A DNA stretch of 64,000 nt from Ectocarpus siliculosus. Its lineage: Eukaryota > Sar > Phaeophyceae > Ectocarpales > Ectocarpaceae. Each line of letters begins with the position of its first letter. Within the stretch, counting starts at the first letter, position 1. Location of the stretch: NCBI GenBank assembly GCA_000310025.1, contig FN649742.1, positions 5,239,772 to 5,303,771 of the forward strand. Reading direction: 5' to 3'. Shown piece after piece: positions 1 to 11,198 of the stretch. The notes under the pieces were generated by a model. It did no database searches, was not told where the DNA came from, and worked only from the letters and a program-made list of their open reading frames with translations. A program made the translations under genes and the position numbers.

Positions 1-301
1 CCCGACGCTGATCGGCCGACCTCACCATGCGCCGTTTGCGGCGGCTCACACGGCGATACAGCACGGGAATCATACTTCCGTTGACCATCTCCTCTCTCGA
101 GAAAGAGCGCACGCTCAGTCCGTTCGACTTGATTGGACGTTCAACCTGTCAACTCCCCTGTCACGCTTGGCACGAAATGAACCGCAAGCAAGGCAGCACG
201 GCATGACAATACCTGCAACAACTCACGCCCGCCACAGGAAGCCCACCAACAGGTTGACCTTGTCAGCTTGAATAGCGAGAAATAGACGAACCAAAGAACA
301 T
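1..301. other. Downstream flank of the TPR-J gene
   Basis: This stretch lies beyond the stop codon (302-304, minus strand) of the TPR-J protein gene and probably holds its 3' untranslated region. I see no supported coding exon, RNA gene or repeat here. Confidence 0.5.
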
Positions 302-2485
302 CTACTTCCAATCTTTCTTATAGTCTCCGGCGTCAACGACACCGAATTTCGGCTTTTCTGATGAGGAGGCCATTTCTTGTTTCCATGTCTTCTGAACCTT
401 TGGTTTGTTGCCTCCCTTTTGGAAATCCCTCCATCCTCCGACTCTTTTCTCCCTCCTACGGGCGTCAAACGGAGCAGGAACGAGGCAAAAATGAAAAATG
501 AGAATTTTCCATGCCGACCTGCACCCAATCGACGGTTCAAAATACAACATGCCTACGTAAGTCAGCGCATCCAAAATTGTACTATGCGTAGTACTTCGAA
601 GTATAATCATACATTGCACAGGGAAGGTATGCACGAACCGATTACACAACGGTTCTGCAACGCTATTTTGGCATAAAACATGCACATGCACACGCAACCT
701 AAACCTAAACCTAAACCCCTTAGGACCGACGGTGATGGGCGTGCAACATTCTTCGCTTGGGGCTTCCCAAGAACGTTAACCAGGTAGGATGAATGCGTTT
801 GGTAGTTGTGCCATATCCGGTCTTGTGGCGATGGATACCACATGTATTGTTTTAGCAGAGTATACTCTCGAGAATGGTGTGCTGTTCCCGGGCTGCCGGG
901 CGACTTTCGACAGCCTGCCAACTGTGTACGGCACCCACCAGCGCTTTCATCCTACAGTGTGGCATTCCCGATGACAACGTCCTCTCGACGCGTTCGTCCG
1001 CGACAGCGGGAAATTTCACGAAATAATGTTTCCGGCGTATCGCCGTACAAACCTTAACCTTTTCGAGTCCCGCGGACTTATTTTTTTAGTTTTTGGGGCG
1101 CAGCATGTTGGATGCAGCCCATGTCTGTACCTTTGCTATGTTGCCGTCACTTCCCTTTCTTCCTCGGGGAGCGCGGACCTTACAACAGGCGTTGTTACAG
1201 CTGCCGTCCGCTTTTCTGTGGTCATTGCCCGACTTCATGCGTTCTGTTCCTGTGTCGTGCAGTGTACCAAATACTTGTAGTAGTAGAAATTGAGGGGTGC
1301 GCCAACCAGACACGCAGACGAAAGTGTGACATGCCACAAAAGTATGGTATATTGTATGGTATATGTGAGAAGGTAATCTTTGTGTGTAGCCAAACGTTGT
1401 ATATACCTGGCATCGCAATTAATGAAGTCGCCGGAAGCAAGTGCTGGTTCCTCACAAAACAACGCCAATCGCAATACATGAACCCGACTTGATCTATGTC
1501 ATGTCATAGATTGAACCACAGCCACGAAACCTCTCCACTCCAGATCCACGCTTGAACGAGTGATGGACGGGTCAACTAGTTTTCCATTATTGGACGTCAG
1601 TTCATTCACTACCACGCTGCGTCACGTCACCTCTCACCGTTCTGTTTCTGCCCATGCCTTCTCCCCCTCCACGTTCTTCCGTATCGCATCCTTCTCGGCC
1701 TCCTCCTGAGAATGTTCCCTCTTCTTTTGAGCTTGACGGTGTTTTTCTATCTCGCGGCGACGAAGTTCGATTGTGGCAAACTGCATTAACAACCGGAGAC
1801 GAGGGGAAGAAGCGAGGAGCAACATGTTCGCTCGGAGCAAAACAATTCTCCCCCAAGTACTGTACGCTGCGCGTTTGCTTCAAACGACAACGCGCGAGAG
1901 GTCAGGAAGCACATCCACCACCAAACATGCTACTGCAATGCAGATAGTTCAGAGCGACGTACGTTCGAGATGGTACGGATCCCCAAATCTATATGTGAAA
2001 CTGCAACAGACGCCAGACGTATCTTGGTGCCAACAGCTCAACCTGCACAAGTTCAACTCCAAACGGGAACGGGTCAGATTTCAGTGAACCAAGCAACTGC
2101 AAGCATTATCTCAGGACGAGCTCTCATTGTAGACTTACCTCTTTCATGCACGCCTTCTTCTTGTGTGCCTCTTCGCTTCCGAGCTCCTTCGTCAGGTCGG
2201 CTAATGCCACGCCTTTGTCAATTTTCTTTTGTCGCTCTTTCGACACACGAGTGCAGACGGCATCGATCGTAGCCGCCATCGTAATGCGGCGATCTTCGTC
2301 CAGCAGAAGCTTTGTCCGAGAGGAGAGGAGAGGAGAGGAGAGAAAACACCGCCAAAGAGCAAGTTCGAGAAAGTTACAGTGACATCGCCAACCGACACCA
2401 TGAGAGTAAATCAGATTCATCTGCTGCAGTAACCATGCGACTATGCGTCAAAACACCATCATCACGAAGCGGCAACACGAGTGAG

Positions 2486-2516
<31 letters not shown>

Positions 2517-5500
2517 TCGGATCCACTTACCATGACTTACTTCAACAATGTGGAAGACCACGACACCTTTCATTTTTGCTACGGACAATGGGCTGCTACA
2601 TTCATCATGCACCTGGTATGCCTTCTTGACCTCTTCGAATGCGTCACGGGCCTGCGGCATATCGAGCCTCTTGTCCGGGTGCACCAACGTCGACAGCTTT
2701 CTGTACCTGTACAACGGCCCAGAGAGAGAGAGAGGCAGAGAGCGGGGTGTGAGAAATCGAGTACTCGCTCGCTCTACGCAGTGGTATGCATAGAACATCC
2801 TATGCGTGGGACACCCGGAAGCGCAACCGCAAACACGACCGCTTTATCCTAGGGGAGGAAAGGCATTCCATTAAAAATGATACCAAGTAATTCGAAGTAC
2901 TGTACAAGAAGAATGACATAAGGCCCGACGTAGACGCACCTCTGCTTGATGTCCTCAACCGTTGCATCTTGGCCGAGTTGGAGCGTTTCAAAGGCGTTCA
3001 AGTTTTTCCATTTGTAGTTGTGCTGCAGCAAGCGGTCCATTTGCTCCTTGGGTGTGCCCATGTCCTGGTTGGTGTACTTATCGTGGAGCACACGCTCAAC
3101 CTTTTTCGCGGGTACGCTCTTTTGTTCTCCCTGAATTTCCGAGAAGAACGATGAGAGAGGGTCGCCGGACGCGGTTCCTTCTCCCGCCTCCACGGCAGCA
3201 GCAGCCTTCGCTTCGGCTGCTTCGGCTGCTTCGGCCTTTGCTTTGGCTTTTAAGGCGTCCTTCTTCTTGAGTCGCTCTTCTTCGATGTCCCTCTCGATGG
3301 CCGCCTGCCGCCAGCGCTCTCGACGGTCCGTTTCTTGCGCCTCCTTCGCCGCGGCAAGGCTAGACTCCAACCCAGCGTTATTGGGGTCAATCGCGAGACC
3401 AGCCTTGGCGAACGACAATAAAGGCAGTTATCGACATCGACATCACTGAGAAAGGGTGCAAGGGTGTAAGGCGTACAGCCGCAGAGTACCATCCAAACAT
3501 AAGAGATGAGAAAAAAGAGTCCCCGCGTCAAACAAGCGACAAAGTGGTACTGTACACGTCTTGTGTTGTCTTCTGCACGAGGCCCTGAAAATTAAGACAA
3601 AATACACTACATGATACCTTGACATACCTTGAACGTTTGGACCGCTCCGTCGAACCGGCCAAGTGCGTGCTGTGCTGCACCGAGGCGGCTGAACGATTTA
3701 GACCACTCCGGTGCGAGCTCCATGCACCTCTCTGCATCTTTCAACGCTTTGCTCTTGGCATCTCCCAGCTTGAGATATGCCGCGCTGCGGTTGCTGAAAT
3801 AAACCTGTGGGTTCAACCGCAAGTACAAGTACCATCACAGAGCGAAGGCACATGTTATCGTTTCTTCGGTTGGTTGAATACATGCACATACAACACTTCA
3901 TAGACTTGATACTGTACAATTAGCTCGGCGAAGAAGGGGCCGTGCTTGCGAGCTACATGTACACCTACCAGACGCTATGGCAACAGGTATCCTGTGATCC
4001 AAATTCCACCATGACCGTTGGGGCACAAAGTCAGCCAGGTGCCACATGTGCGACGAGTGACGACTACAGCAGTACAATAGTACAATAGTACAATAGTGCG
4101 CGACAGTAGACGCAGAGATACTATAGTACAGTGGGATTCACACAGTTCCACGCGCCTACATGCACCTCTGTATTTGCCGCTGCCTCATTCTTAGAGGTAC
4201 GGTAGGTCTGCTTGACCCGTGTTTGAAGAACGCACATGTTTGATGGTCCTTCTCATGCATAACGTCCACGGAACGAGACACCAAACAAAACTTGGAGGCA
4301 ACGCTTGGCGGAGCAACTAAACTGGGATGAGAAAACTTCCTGCGTCAGAAACGGGGGCGACGTGACAAAGAAGGAGACACCAAGAGCAATAAAAATATCT
4401 CCGAAAATCGAAAGACCGGTCTAGATTAGATCCAAACAGATTCTAGTTTCACCAAAACAAATACAATAGTGCTGCAATGCCGTTGTTGGGAAAACAAGCC
4501 GTGCGAGAGGCGCCAGCATCCAACGTCCCGTTCCGCACCTTGTTGTCGGGGTCGATATCGATCGCCCTTGTGTACCCTTCTATCGCTTCTTTCCACTTGC
4601 CGGTCTTGAAAGCCTCGTTGCCTGGACATCATAAAGGGTTCGATGAGTTACAAAACGCTCAAGACTGACAGCAAAACTTCGCGTGCCAGGTTTGCATATC
4701 CGTCGGATTTGTTGTAGAAAGATTGGTACGGTCACTTTTCCGCGCAACCGAAAATACGAGACAGGGATGTTTAGCACCGTACATGCGCATGTACGCGTCA
4801 TCGGTACAACCCACAGCATCAAGTTAGCTGCGAAGAAACTACGGTTTTTAATGCCTCTTCTGTTGTCTGCGTGCGGCGGCGGTGAGCCTGGCCGGCAAGA
4901 TCCTGGCTTACAGAATATTCAGGCAAAGTAAGGGATGTGAAGTTGTGTGTGTTTTTCTTACTAGCATCGACCGCGCTAACTGGCTGACGAATGAAAAAAC
5001 GTCAGTCTCAGTGCGGTTGAAAACGCAAAATGCCTCTAAAGTCCACGATCTGGGCTCCAGTGTGGGGAGCGTCATGGGGGAGTCAATGCTACTCTCCAGA
5101 TTAAAGACAGATACCGTAGCAACAACAGGAATACTGCACGTGTTTACCATAGCTGCTACTACTTTGGACGCGCGTTTGTTTCTGGTTGCGTGTGTGTGTC
5201 CCTTCCATCTACTCTACTCTAGGCGCCAGACTACAGTACACCTTCTGGCTACTTGTCTGACGCATCAGCCGGGGTCGCACAGGAGCAAGAGGAAGGTGAA
5301 CAGTTAACACTGGCGCTACGTAATTCTCTCCACCTTTCCCACTGGGGTGGTTGCCTTCAGTATTTAACGAGAGAAGGGTTCAGCACTTTCTTCCCTTACG
5401 TTGGGGAAACTTTCGACTGAAGCGATTTGTTCACTCCAGAGATATTCGACCCCACAACCTAGAGAGGTATACGGTGAAGAGGTCGCCGACGGACCATCGG

Positions 5501-8500
5501 AGCGATAGGAATGTAAGGGTGTCTTGTTTTGTTTGCTGCTGTTGGTGTTGCTGCTGCTGATGCTCTCTCATCTACAAATCTACCGCCCGTCCTTTCCTAG
5601 TTGAGCTCGGTAGGCCGACTTTCATGCACCGCAAAGCCCAATTGTTGGGACTCTCAAACTACACGAGACAGAGACACTCCCCCGAAAGCATTTGCTGTTT
5701 TGACTCTCCACATCGCCGCCCACATCAACTGCGTCCATAGCAATCGTTTGACCCTACTGATTTGGTACATGACAGGTGTCGCGTGCCCAGCAACGAGCAG
5801 CAGGAAGCCTCGAACAACCGATCGTGATCAATGTACGAGCTGCAACTCGAATTTCGATCGGTCAAAACGGATCATTTACGGAGAGGTGGTTCATGTACGT
5901 AGGTTGGCCGCTCCAGTCCTCTCTCCATGAATAGATGCCACCTGCCCCCCCCGGCTCCCCCGCCCGATGTTTACCAATGGGATTGGGTTTTCGTCGCTTG
6001 GCAACGACGTTGTAAAACAAGCCGATCACTTCGTGAGCTCGGCAACCAGGTTACCGCTTTTTTTTTGCCTCTGTTTTTTTTTGGCGGTAATTATAATGGT
6101 GGTCGAGTAGATTTTGTTGTGCGGGGTCGAGAACCCTCACTCCGCGCAAAGGGGATGATCGCACCACGTCGTGTTAAATTGTTCACGCACCCTCGAGGAA
6201 GCTACACAGTGCTCATAACTGTTTCTGGAAGTGATAGATAGCACCAGAACAAAATTAAGCTGTCATCCGTACGAAAGGAAGTAAGCACAAGATGCCGAAC
6301 ACCCTTAGCAGGATGCAGCGTACCCTTCATGCGGCTCGCCGAATACCTCACGGTGCTTCGCGCTTGGTGATGTGAGGGCCTGGTCCGGTGAGAACCCGGC
6401 GTGCTCCGTCCCGGCTTTGTAGGGATGCGAGGGCAAAGGTCTAACGACTACGGCATGCACGACTATGAGTACCCCCCCCCGCCCCCCCCTACAACCAGAT
6501 TTTTCTCGAGTGAAACTGGTATGTTGAACAAATCGCTGTAGGTATCCAGCCTTGCAACTCGCCAATGGAGCGGACGCTTTTAATCCATCCAGAAAGGGGT
6601 GGTAATTTGGGCTGTAAAACTGCATTTCGCGTGAAAAAAATCGATTCGTGTCGAAAAGCTCCTCCGGTTCATGAACAGAGTGCTTGGTCGGGTGAAGTCA
6701 CGGAGCCACCAACCGCCAAGGGGCCCTCCCGCTGGAACCCATGGACACCCCCCAGTCTGGGCATCAACTTTGGTCAGGGGGGGGGAGGGATCTTCCATGG
6801 TTACCACTAGGAGGGCCCCTTGCAACCACCCCAGGTTCTCACATGAAGCCCCCCCCGGGTTCAAATGGGGAGGCGTTGAATCCTGACATGCTGAGTCCAA
6901 CGCGACCTTACAGAACTATGAAAGCTGGACACATGCTCAGTGGGATGTGGATGCCTTCGGGGGGTCCAAACGGCCAAATGATGCATCCAAACGAAGCCCT
7001 CGGATACTAGAAAACATCAATTTTTTCTCGTGCCTAATCTGTGTAAGGTGGCTCACTGCTTTCCGGCGACTAAAAGACTGATCCAGTACAAAAATGTGAG
7101 CCAAATGACAATAGTTTTCGCCAACTTGTTTCAGCACATCCCCTCGACTGCTCTTGTGTTGTTGTAACGGGCACTCTTTCGGTCATTGCATGCATATTTC
7201 ATACTTCGAGGTATTTCCTAAATTTATTGTTAATGAGCCGCGGAGCGCGAAGCGCGACCTTTTTTCCCTTCATTCCCAGGAGGAAAAAAAAGGCTCTATA
7301 TATCGGCCTATTCCGCCGCACGATACAGGGGCCCAAAGTTTGATTTCTGGGAAGCCTATTTAGCACACCTTTGGGACCAGAACGAGATCTATATGGCACT
7401 GATTGACGATCTGTTCGCTTCTGAGGAAGAAGAAAAAAAGCGCGCTCTTCTCCACACCGGTTTCGTCGTGCTCCGACAGCGGATGGTCGTGCTTCACCGG
7501 CATATGTAGCCTAAATTCGTAGGAGATCTTGCTCCGCAACCCCGGGGTTTCTACGCGAAAAGGCGTGCACAAAATCGGAGATCGCGCGCGCGCGCGATTG
7601 AAACCTGGAGAAGACACAGAGACAGACAAAGACAACAACACCTCCAAAAATCACATCACCGCTGGGACGCTGATCCGAGACCAGCTACCTATGAAAACCA
7701 GGAGGGGCCGGGCCTATACGAGACCTGTGCGCCGTGGATATAGTCATGCGCCATGTGTAACCTGGCGGGTGTTTATGGACTTTGAGTGGTCCAACCGACT
7801 GCTACAAAAACAGCAGCAGACCGATGATCACAAACGAACACACAACAGAACACACATTCCCATGTCCAGAGATCGCACCTACCATCGAGAGAAACCGTCG
7901 AGGGCGTGAGGGTCTACTGCTGCTGTGCGTGATCAGGATGGTTCCCCGCGGGATCTGTTCAGGTTGCGTACTTGCGCCGCGCTAAATACCGACTTGTCTT
8001 CGCAAAAGCCGTGCCCTGCCTGCTGTTGCTGCTGGTGGGTCTCTCGCATCAAAGCCATGACCATCAACGGCTTTGTTGTTTTTGGTTCATGCTGTACAGC
8101 AGTAGTTATGTCCCGTGATGTATGATACATTTTTTTTTTTTTAAATCCCATCATTGGACTCTGCCGTCTGCCCCTCTGGCCCCCATCCTCCACTTTTACT
8201 AGTTAGACGACCCAACCGGGGTCACATAGGACGGGGGGGTTGCACCTCCTCCTGCGGTTCCTGCCTGAGATATTTTTATCGCGATAAGGGTACAGCAATC
8301 CCTTCCCTCGCGACTTATGAAGTCGATCTAGTTTACTAACAACGAGCTTTGCAGCGCATCGCTTCCAACTTAGACCAGGATTTATTTAGTGTGGAAGAGA
8401 ACTTTGCCGGGACTCGAACCCATAACCTGGCCCTTAGAAGGCTGCGAGGGTACCCACTAGACCACCGGGGCGACCGGAGTATTATGTAGACTGCTTGCTT

Positions 8501-10297
8501 CGCTTGGCAAGAAACTCGGAAAACTTTTGAGACGAATGTGGCGGGCAAGTTGTGAGCCTGACGCAATATTTGCCATCTGTCTTGTCACAATCCTATGTCT
8601 ACGCTGCTGGTCGTGCTCCTCGACGGTGTGATGTGTAATACGCTCGCCGCCAGGTATATGCCGCATGCGTGCCTCTTCCAGATGCCCAGATGTGCGTGTT
8701 TGCGTCCGCACAGCGGGAAGACTTCACATTTTGTTTCTTCATGGGCGTGCGCATGGTGCATCGACGAAAAGAAACAACCGCATGTAAAGTGCAAAATTTT
8801 GAACGGGGGCCGCACATAAAAACATCGTCGCGCCCGTCGCACCCCTGCAGCCTGTCCCTCTGGTGCACGCGTAGCTGCACCACAAACGATTCACGCTGCT
8901 GTGTGTCGGGATTCGTGCACCATCAGCATCGCAGATAAGACTACTGCAGGGTATTGAGTCGCTACCCCGCCGCTCATTACCCCGCCCTATCTAGTACTGG
9001 TGTTGGTCTTGTTTGTCTAAAATATCTCCCTCTCAACGATATACATTCTCTGTTGTGAAGAGTTACGGCAGCGCACAGATATGTAGTTTTGTATGTAGCC
9101 CTGTATGTACGCAGCAGCAGCCTACGAAGGGCACTCCGACGCCCACGCCTCCGAAGCGAACGGCGTCAAAGATGGCCAATGCTACGAAGAAGGTACGAAG
9201 AACGTATTTCAGCCAAGAGAGACTCATGCCCTACCGTGCCTTCTCGAGCAACGTATTACCGTAAGGTTGAGAGTCAGCGCACGGGGTGCGAGCGATTTTG
9301 AAAGAGTAATTTCTCCACAACCAGGAGGTTAGAATACCACTGCTGCTGTCGAAAAGGGCGGTTTTGGAAATATCTCATCGAGAGCTTTCCTGAGAAGTAT
9401 TGTATCAGTTGGTGCTCGCACTCTTCTGGTTGTGGAGAAATTAGGCTTTGAAAAACCATCGCACCCCTTTGTGCGCTGACTCGCAACCTTACGGTAATAT
9501 GTGCAATGGGGAAACGTTTATTGCGCCGCAGGACAGTTTTGTCGTTGACCCAGTAGAGAACTACAGGGGATGTATTGTAAAATGTAGGTTACCTGTACAC
9601 AGGTGTTTTTATTAGCACCAGCTATGCGTATCACTGATATCATGAGTGTTAGACTTAAATAGACCTTTCGACTGAGGTTATATCTCGAACGGGTAGTCTT
9701 TCTGTGAGGTCATGTTTGTTTACTTTCAATTAATTTACTATGTTTACTTTCTACGAAATAAGTCCAGTACCCAGCCGGTTTTCCTCCACTCACTGAAAAG
9801 ACTCCACCACATCCCGTTCGACTGTGGTTATATCTCGAACCGGTAGTCTTTCTGTGGGTGTCATTTTTCCTATGTAACCAAGACAACACAGCGACGGCAG
9901 AGGTATACTACTGCTGTACATGTACTTCTTTATTGTATCATAAATGTATATTTAGTCTTTGGAAGATTACCAAAAGGTATTCATCATATGGGAAGATATT
10001 TTGTGATCTGATCTGTTATTAAACTCTAGTGACAGCAGTCTGTTCCTCGTCCTTCGACCAACTGGTGGAGTCGGTGTCCCAGGAGGCGTCCTTGTAGCTT
10101 TAGATCAAGACTCGGCCTTCAGTCGTCCATGAGTTTTATTCGATGTATGCGTACAGCAGTACTGTACACACAAGATGTATGCCGTGCTAGGGAGGGACCA
10201 AACCTTCATTTTTGAACGCTTCAGCTTGAATTTTCCAATCCTCCTCTTCTTGCGCATCCTGGCCATGTTTCTCCTCTGCTGCTCCAGCATCAGCCAT
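302..10297 (-). CDS. TPR-domain / DNAJC8-type J-protein fusion
   Basis: Eight exons join with consistent GT-AG sites and phases: 10204-10297, 4539-4621, 3628-3804, 2940-3403, 2613-2706, 2139-2309, 1638-1780 and 302-455, giving 459 residues. The ATG at 10297 has a purine at -3 and G at +4. Residues about 25-145 form an STI1/Hop-like TPR block (GNEAFKTGKWKEAIEGYTRA, YFSNRSAAYLKLG). A charged helix follows, then a J domain from about 254 with HPD at 282-284. The C-terminal part reads FATIELRRREIEK and later VGGWRDFQK, like the tail of DNAJC8/Spf31, a J-protein linked to the spliceosome. TPR and J halves sit together inside exon 2940-3403, so the fusion is in the sequence and is not a merger of two gene models. 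By family, the TPR should bind Hsp70/Hsp90 tails and the J domain should stimulate Hsp70 ATPase; a role in splicing is inference. The first intron is 5.6 kb. Confidence 0.9.
697..718. repeat. Short telomere-like CCTAAA repeat
   Basis: Three tandem CCTAAA units followed by CCCC lie in the last intron of the TPR-J gene. They resemble the plant and brown-algal telomere unit (CCCTAAA) with one C missing. The tract is too short to mean a chromosome end and is probably a chance or relic interstitial repeat. Confidence 0.4.
2318..2341. repeat. GAGGA pentanucleotide microsatellite acting as polypyrimidine tract
   Basis: About five GAGGA units lie immediately upstream (on the minus strand) of the acceptor of exon 2139-2309. 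Read on the gene strand they are CTCCT units, so the microsatellite supplies the pyrimidine tract of that splice site. Confidence 0.6.
2485..2516. repeat. TGCTGT/TGCTGC microsatellite
   Basis: This perfect short run of TGCTGT units lies inside an intron of the TPR-J gene. It is non-coding there. Confidence 0.8.
6397..6476 (+). repeat. Dispersed 78-bp repeat, copy 1
   Basis: From CGGCGTGCTCCGTCCCGG to CGACTATGAGTACC this segment is almost identical to 29580-29658, in the same orientation. Both copies are followed by a long C run. Copy 1 lies in the first intron of the TPR-J gene and copy 2 in an MCM3 intron. No coding potential is shared. Confidence 0.85.
8400..8471 (-). pseudogene. tRNA-Arg(UCU)-like element, probably a SINE head or pseudo-tRNA
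   Basis: On the minus strand the segment begins GCCCCGGTGGTCTAGTGGG. It has a good pol III A box (TGGTCTAGTGGG, 8453-8464), a TTCTAAG anticodon-loop region that fits an arginine UCU tRNA, and a perfect B box (GGTTCGAGTCC, 8410-8420). The anticodon stem is mismatched and the 3' end (CCGGCAAAG) does not pair with the 5' GCCCCGG acceptor strand, so a working tRNA is unlikely. Intact promoter boxes with a decayed cloverleaf are typical of tRNA-derived SINEs or tRNA pseudogenes. Confidence 0.6.
9252..9500. mobile_element. MITE-like foldback element with ~75-bp inverted arms
   Basis: The left arm (about 9252-9327, starting CGTATTACCGTAAGGTTG) and the right arm (about 9427-9500, ending CAACCTTACGGTAATAT) are inverted copies at roughly 85% identity, with a central loop of about 100 bp. 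There is no coding capacity. GCAA lies just outside both ends and could be a target duplication. It sits in the first intron of the TPR-J gene. Confidence 0.8.
9667..9868. repeat. Two ~50-bp direct repeats, 150 bp apart
   Basis: Copies at 9667-9717 and 9817-9868 share TTCGACTG, GGTTATATCTCGAAC and GGTAGTCTTTCTGTG with a few mismatches, in the same orientation. They could be two units of a diverged tandem array or the terminal repeats of a tiny element. They are intronic. Confidence 0.75.
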
Positions 10298-11198
10298 ATC
10301 CTCGATCGGTGGTTAACCTGCGCCCTAAGAACCCTCGCTTGCAAGATGTTGGGCGACGTTGCGGCAGTGCGGCGATGGAACACAACACAACAGACAAGAC
10401 ACAAGACACGGGGACGAGGGGCACACAACGACCGGACCCGTCTCGGTTGAGGGGGGGACCCTATGAATGACCCCCCCGCTCCCCCGCTATGTAACCGCCG
10501 ACGGAACTGTGAAGCTCGACCACCTTATCGCATCGTCAACGTCACCGTTCGTAAAAACACACTTGTCTACTTGTCTAGGCGGCGACACGTGCGTACCTTG
10601 TACCCACGGGCCTGATGGATATCGGATCAAGTGGCTGGATGAGACATGTTGATCAGATCGGCCGGCAGATGGAGGAAAAGCTGAGTTTGGAGGGGACCGT
10701 AGTCGTTCAGAGAGCGAGCGAGCTGCAAGCGGAAGCGCAGAAGGTGATGTGCTAACTACACGTAGTATTTGTACCACATCTATCACGGAAATATCATAAA
10801 GGCGGCACAATGTGGTTTTCCGTATGTTGGTCTTTTTGATCCGCAAACCCTCATGCGGTGCAAACCATGGACACATGTACTACTGCTGTACTTCGAAGGA
10901 ATATTTCACAGCACCTGCCGGCAGAGACTTCCAGCCTAAAGTAGTCTACTATGTAGAATGCAGATGTAATAAACGACATGTTCAGCAGACTATGTTACAT
11001 TGTACACGATGTAGTCATGCACGGTCACACACCATCATGAAGCCACTTGTACAGAGAAATATTTTTGTGTAAGCCTAGATCGAAACTCTTCAACGAAGGA
11101 AAAACGGGCAAAGGAAGCTACAAGTCTTAAGTAGTCTAGATACACGTAGGTTCATCAGCTAAACGCGTTTCCGCCGTATTTTCTCGCCCTCCAACACC
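10298..11198. promoter_or_regulatory. Shared upstream region of the divergent TPR-J and KCTD genes
   Basis: About 0.9 kb separates the start codons of two genes transcribed away from each other, so both promoters and 5' untranslated regions must lie here. No canonical TATA box or other named element could be assigned. No coding exon is supported. Confidence 0.5.

Larger units (their letters stand above)
4622..10203 (-). other. 5.6-kb first intron of the TPR-J gene
   Basis: This stretch lies between the coding exons 10204-10297 and 4539-4621. The join is supported by phase (one base plus two bases giving Gly) and by the resulting TPR sequence KNEGNEAFKTGK. I see no other supported gene. It contains a dispersed 78-bp repeat near 6397, G/C homopolymer-rich sequence at 6472-6490 and 6777-6860, a tRNA-like element near 8400, a foldback element at 9252-9500 and a pair of direct repeats at 9667-9868. 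It looks like a landing zone for small mobile elements. Confidence 0.75.

Noticed and set aside
697-718. Telomere-like repeat considered as a chromosome end
   Set aside because: There are only three imperfect units inside an intron, with the gene continuing on both sides.
2485-2516. Hexamer run considered as a CRISPR-like or coding poly-Cys/Val tract
   Set aside because: The units are contiguous without spacers and lie inside an intron bounded by solid J-protein exons; it is a plain microsatellite.
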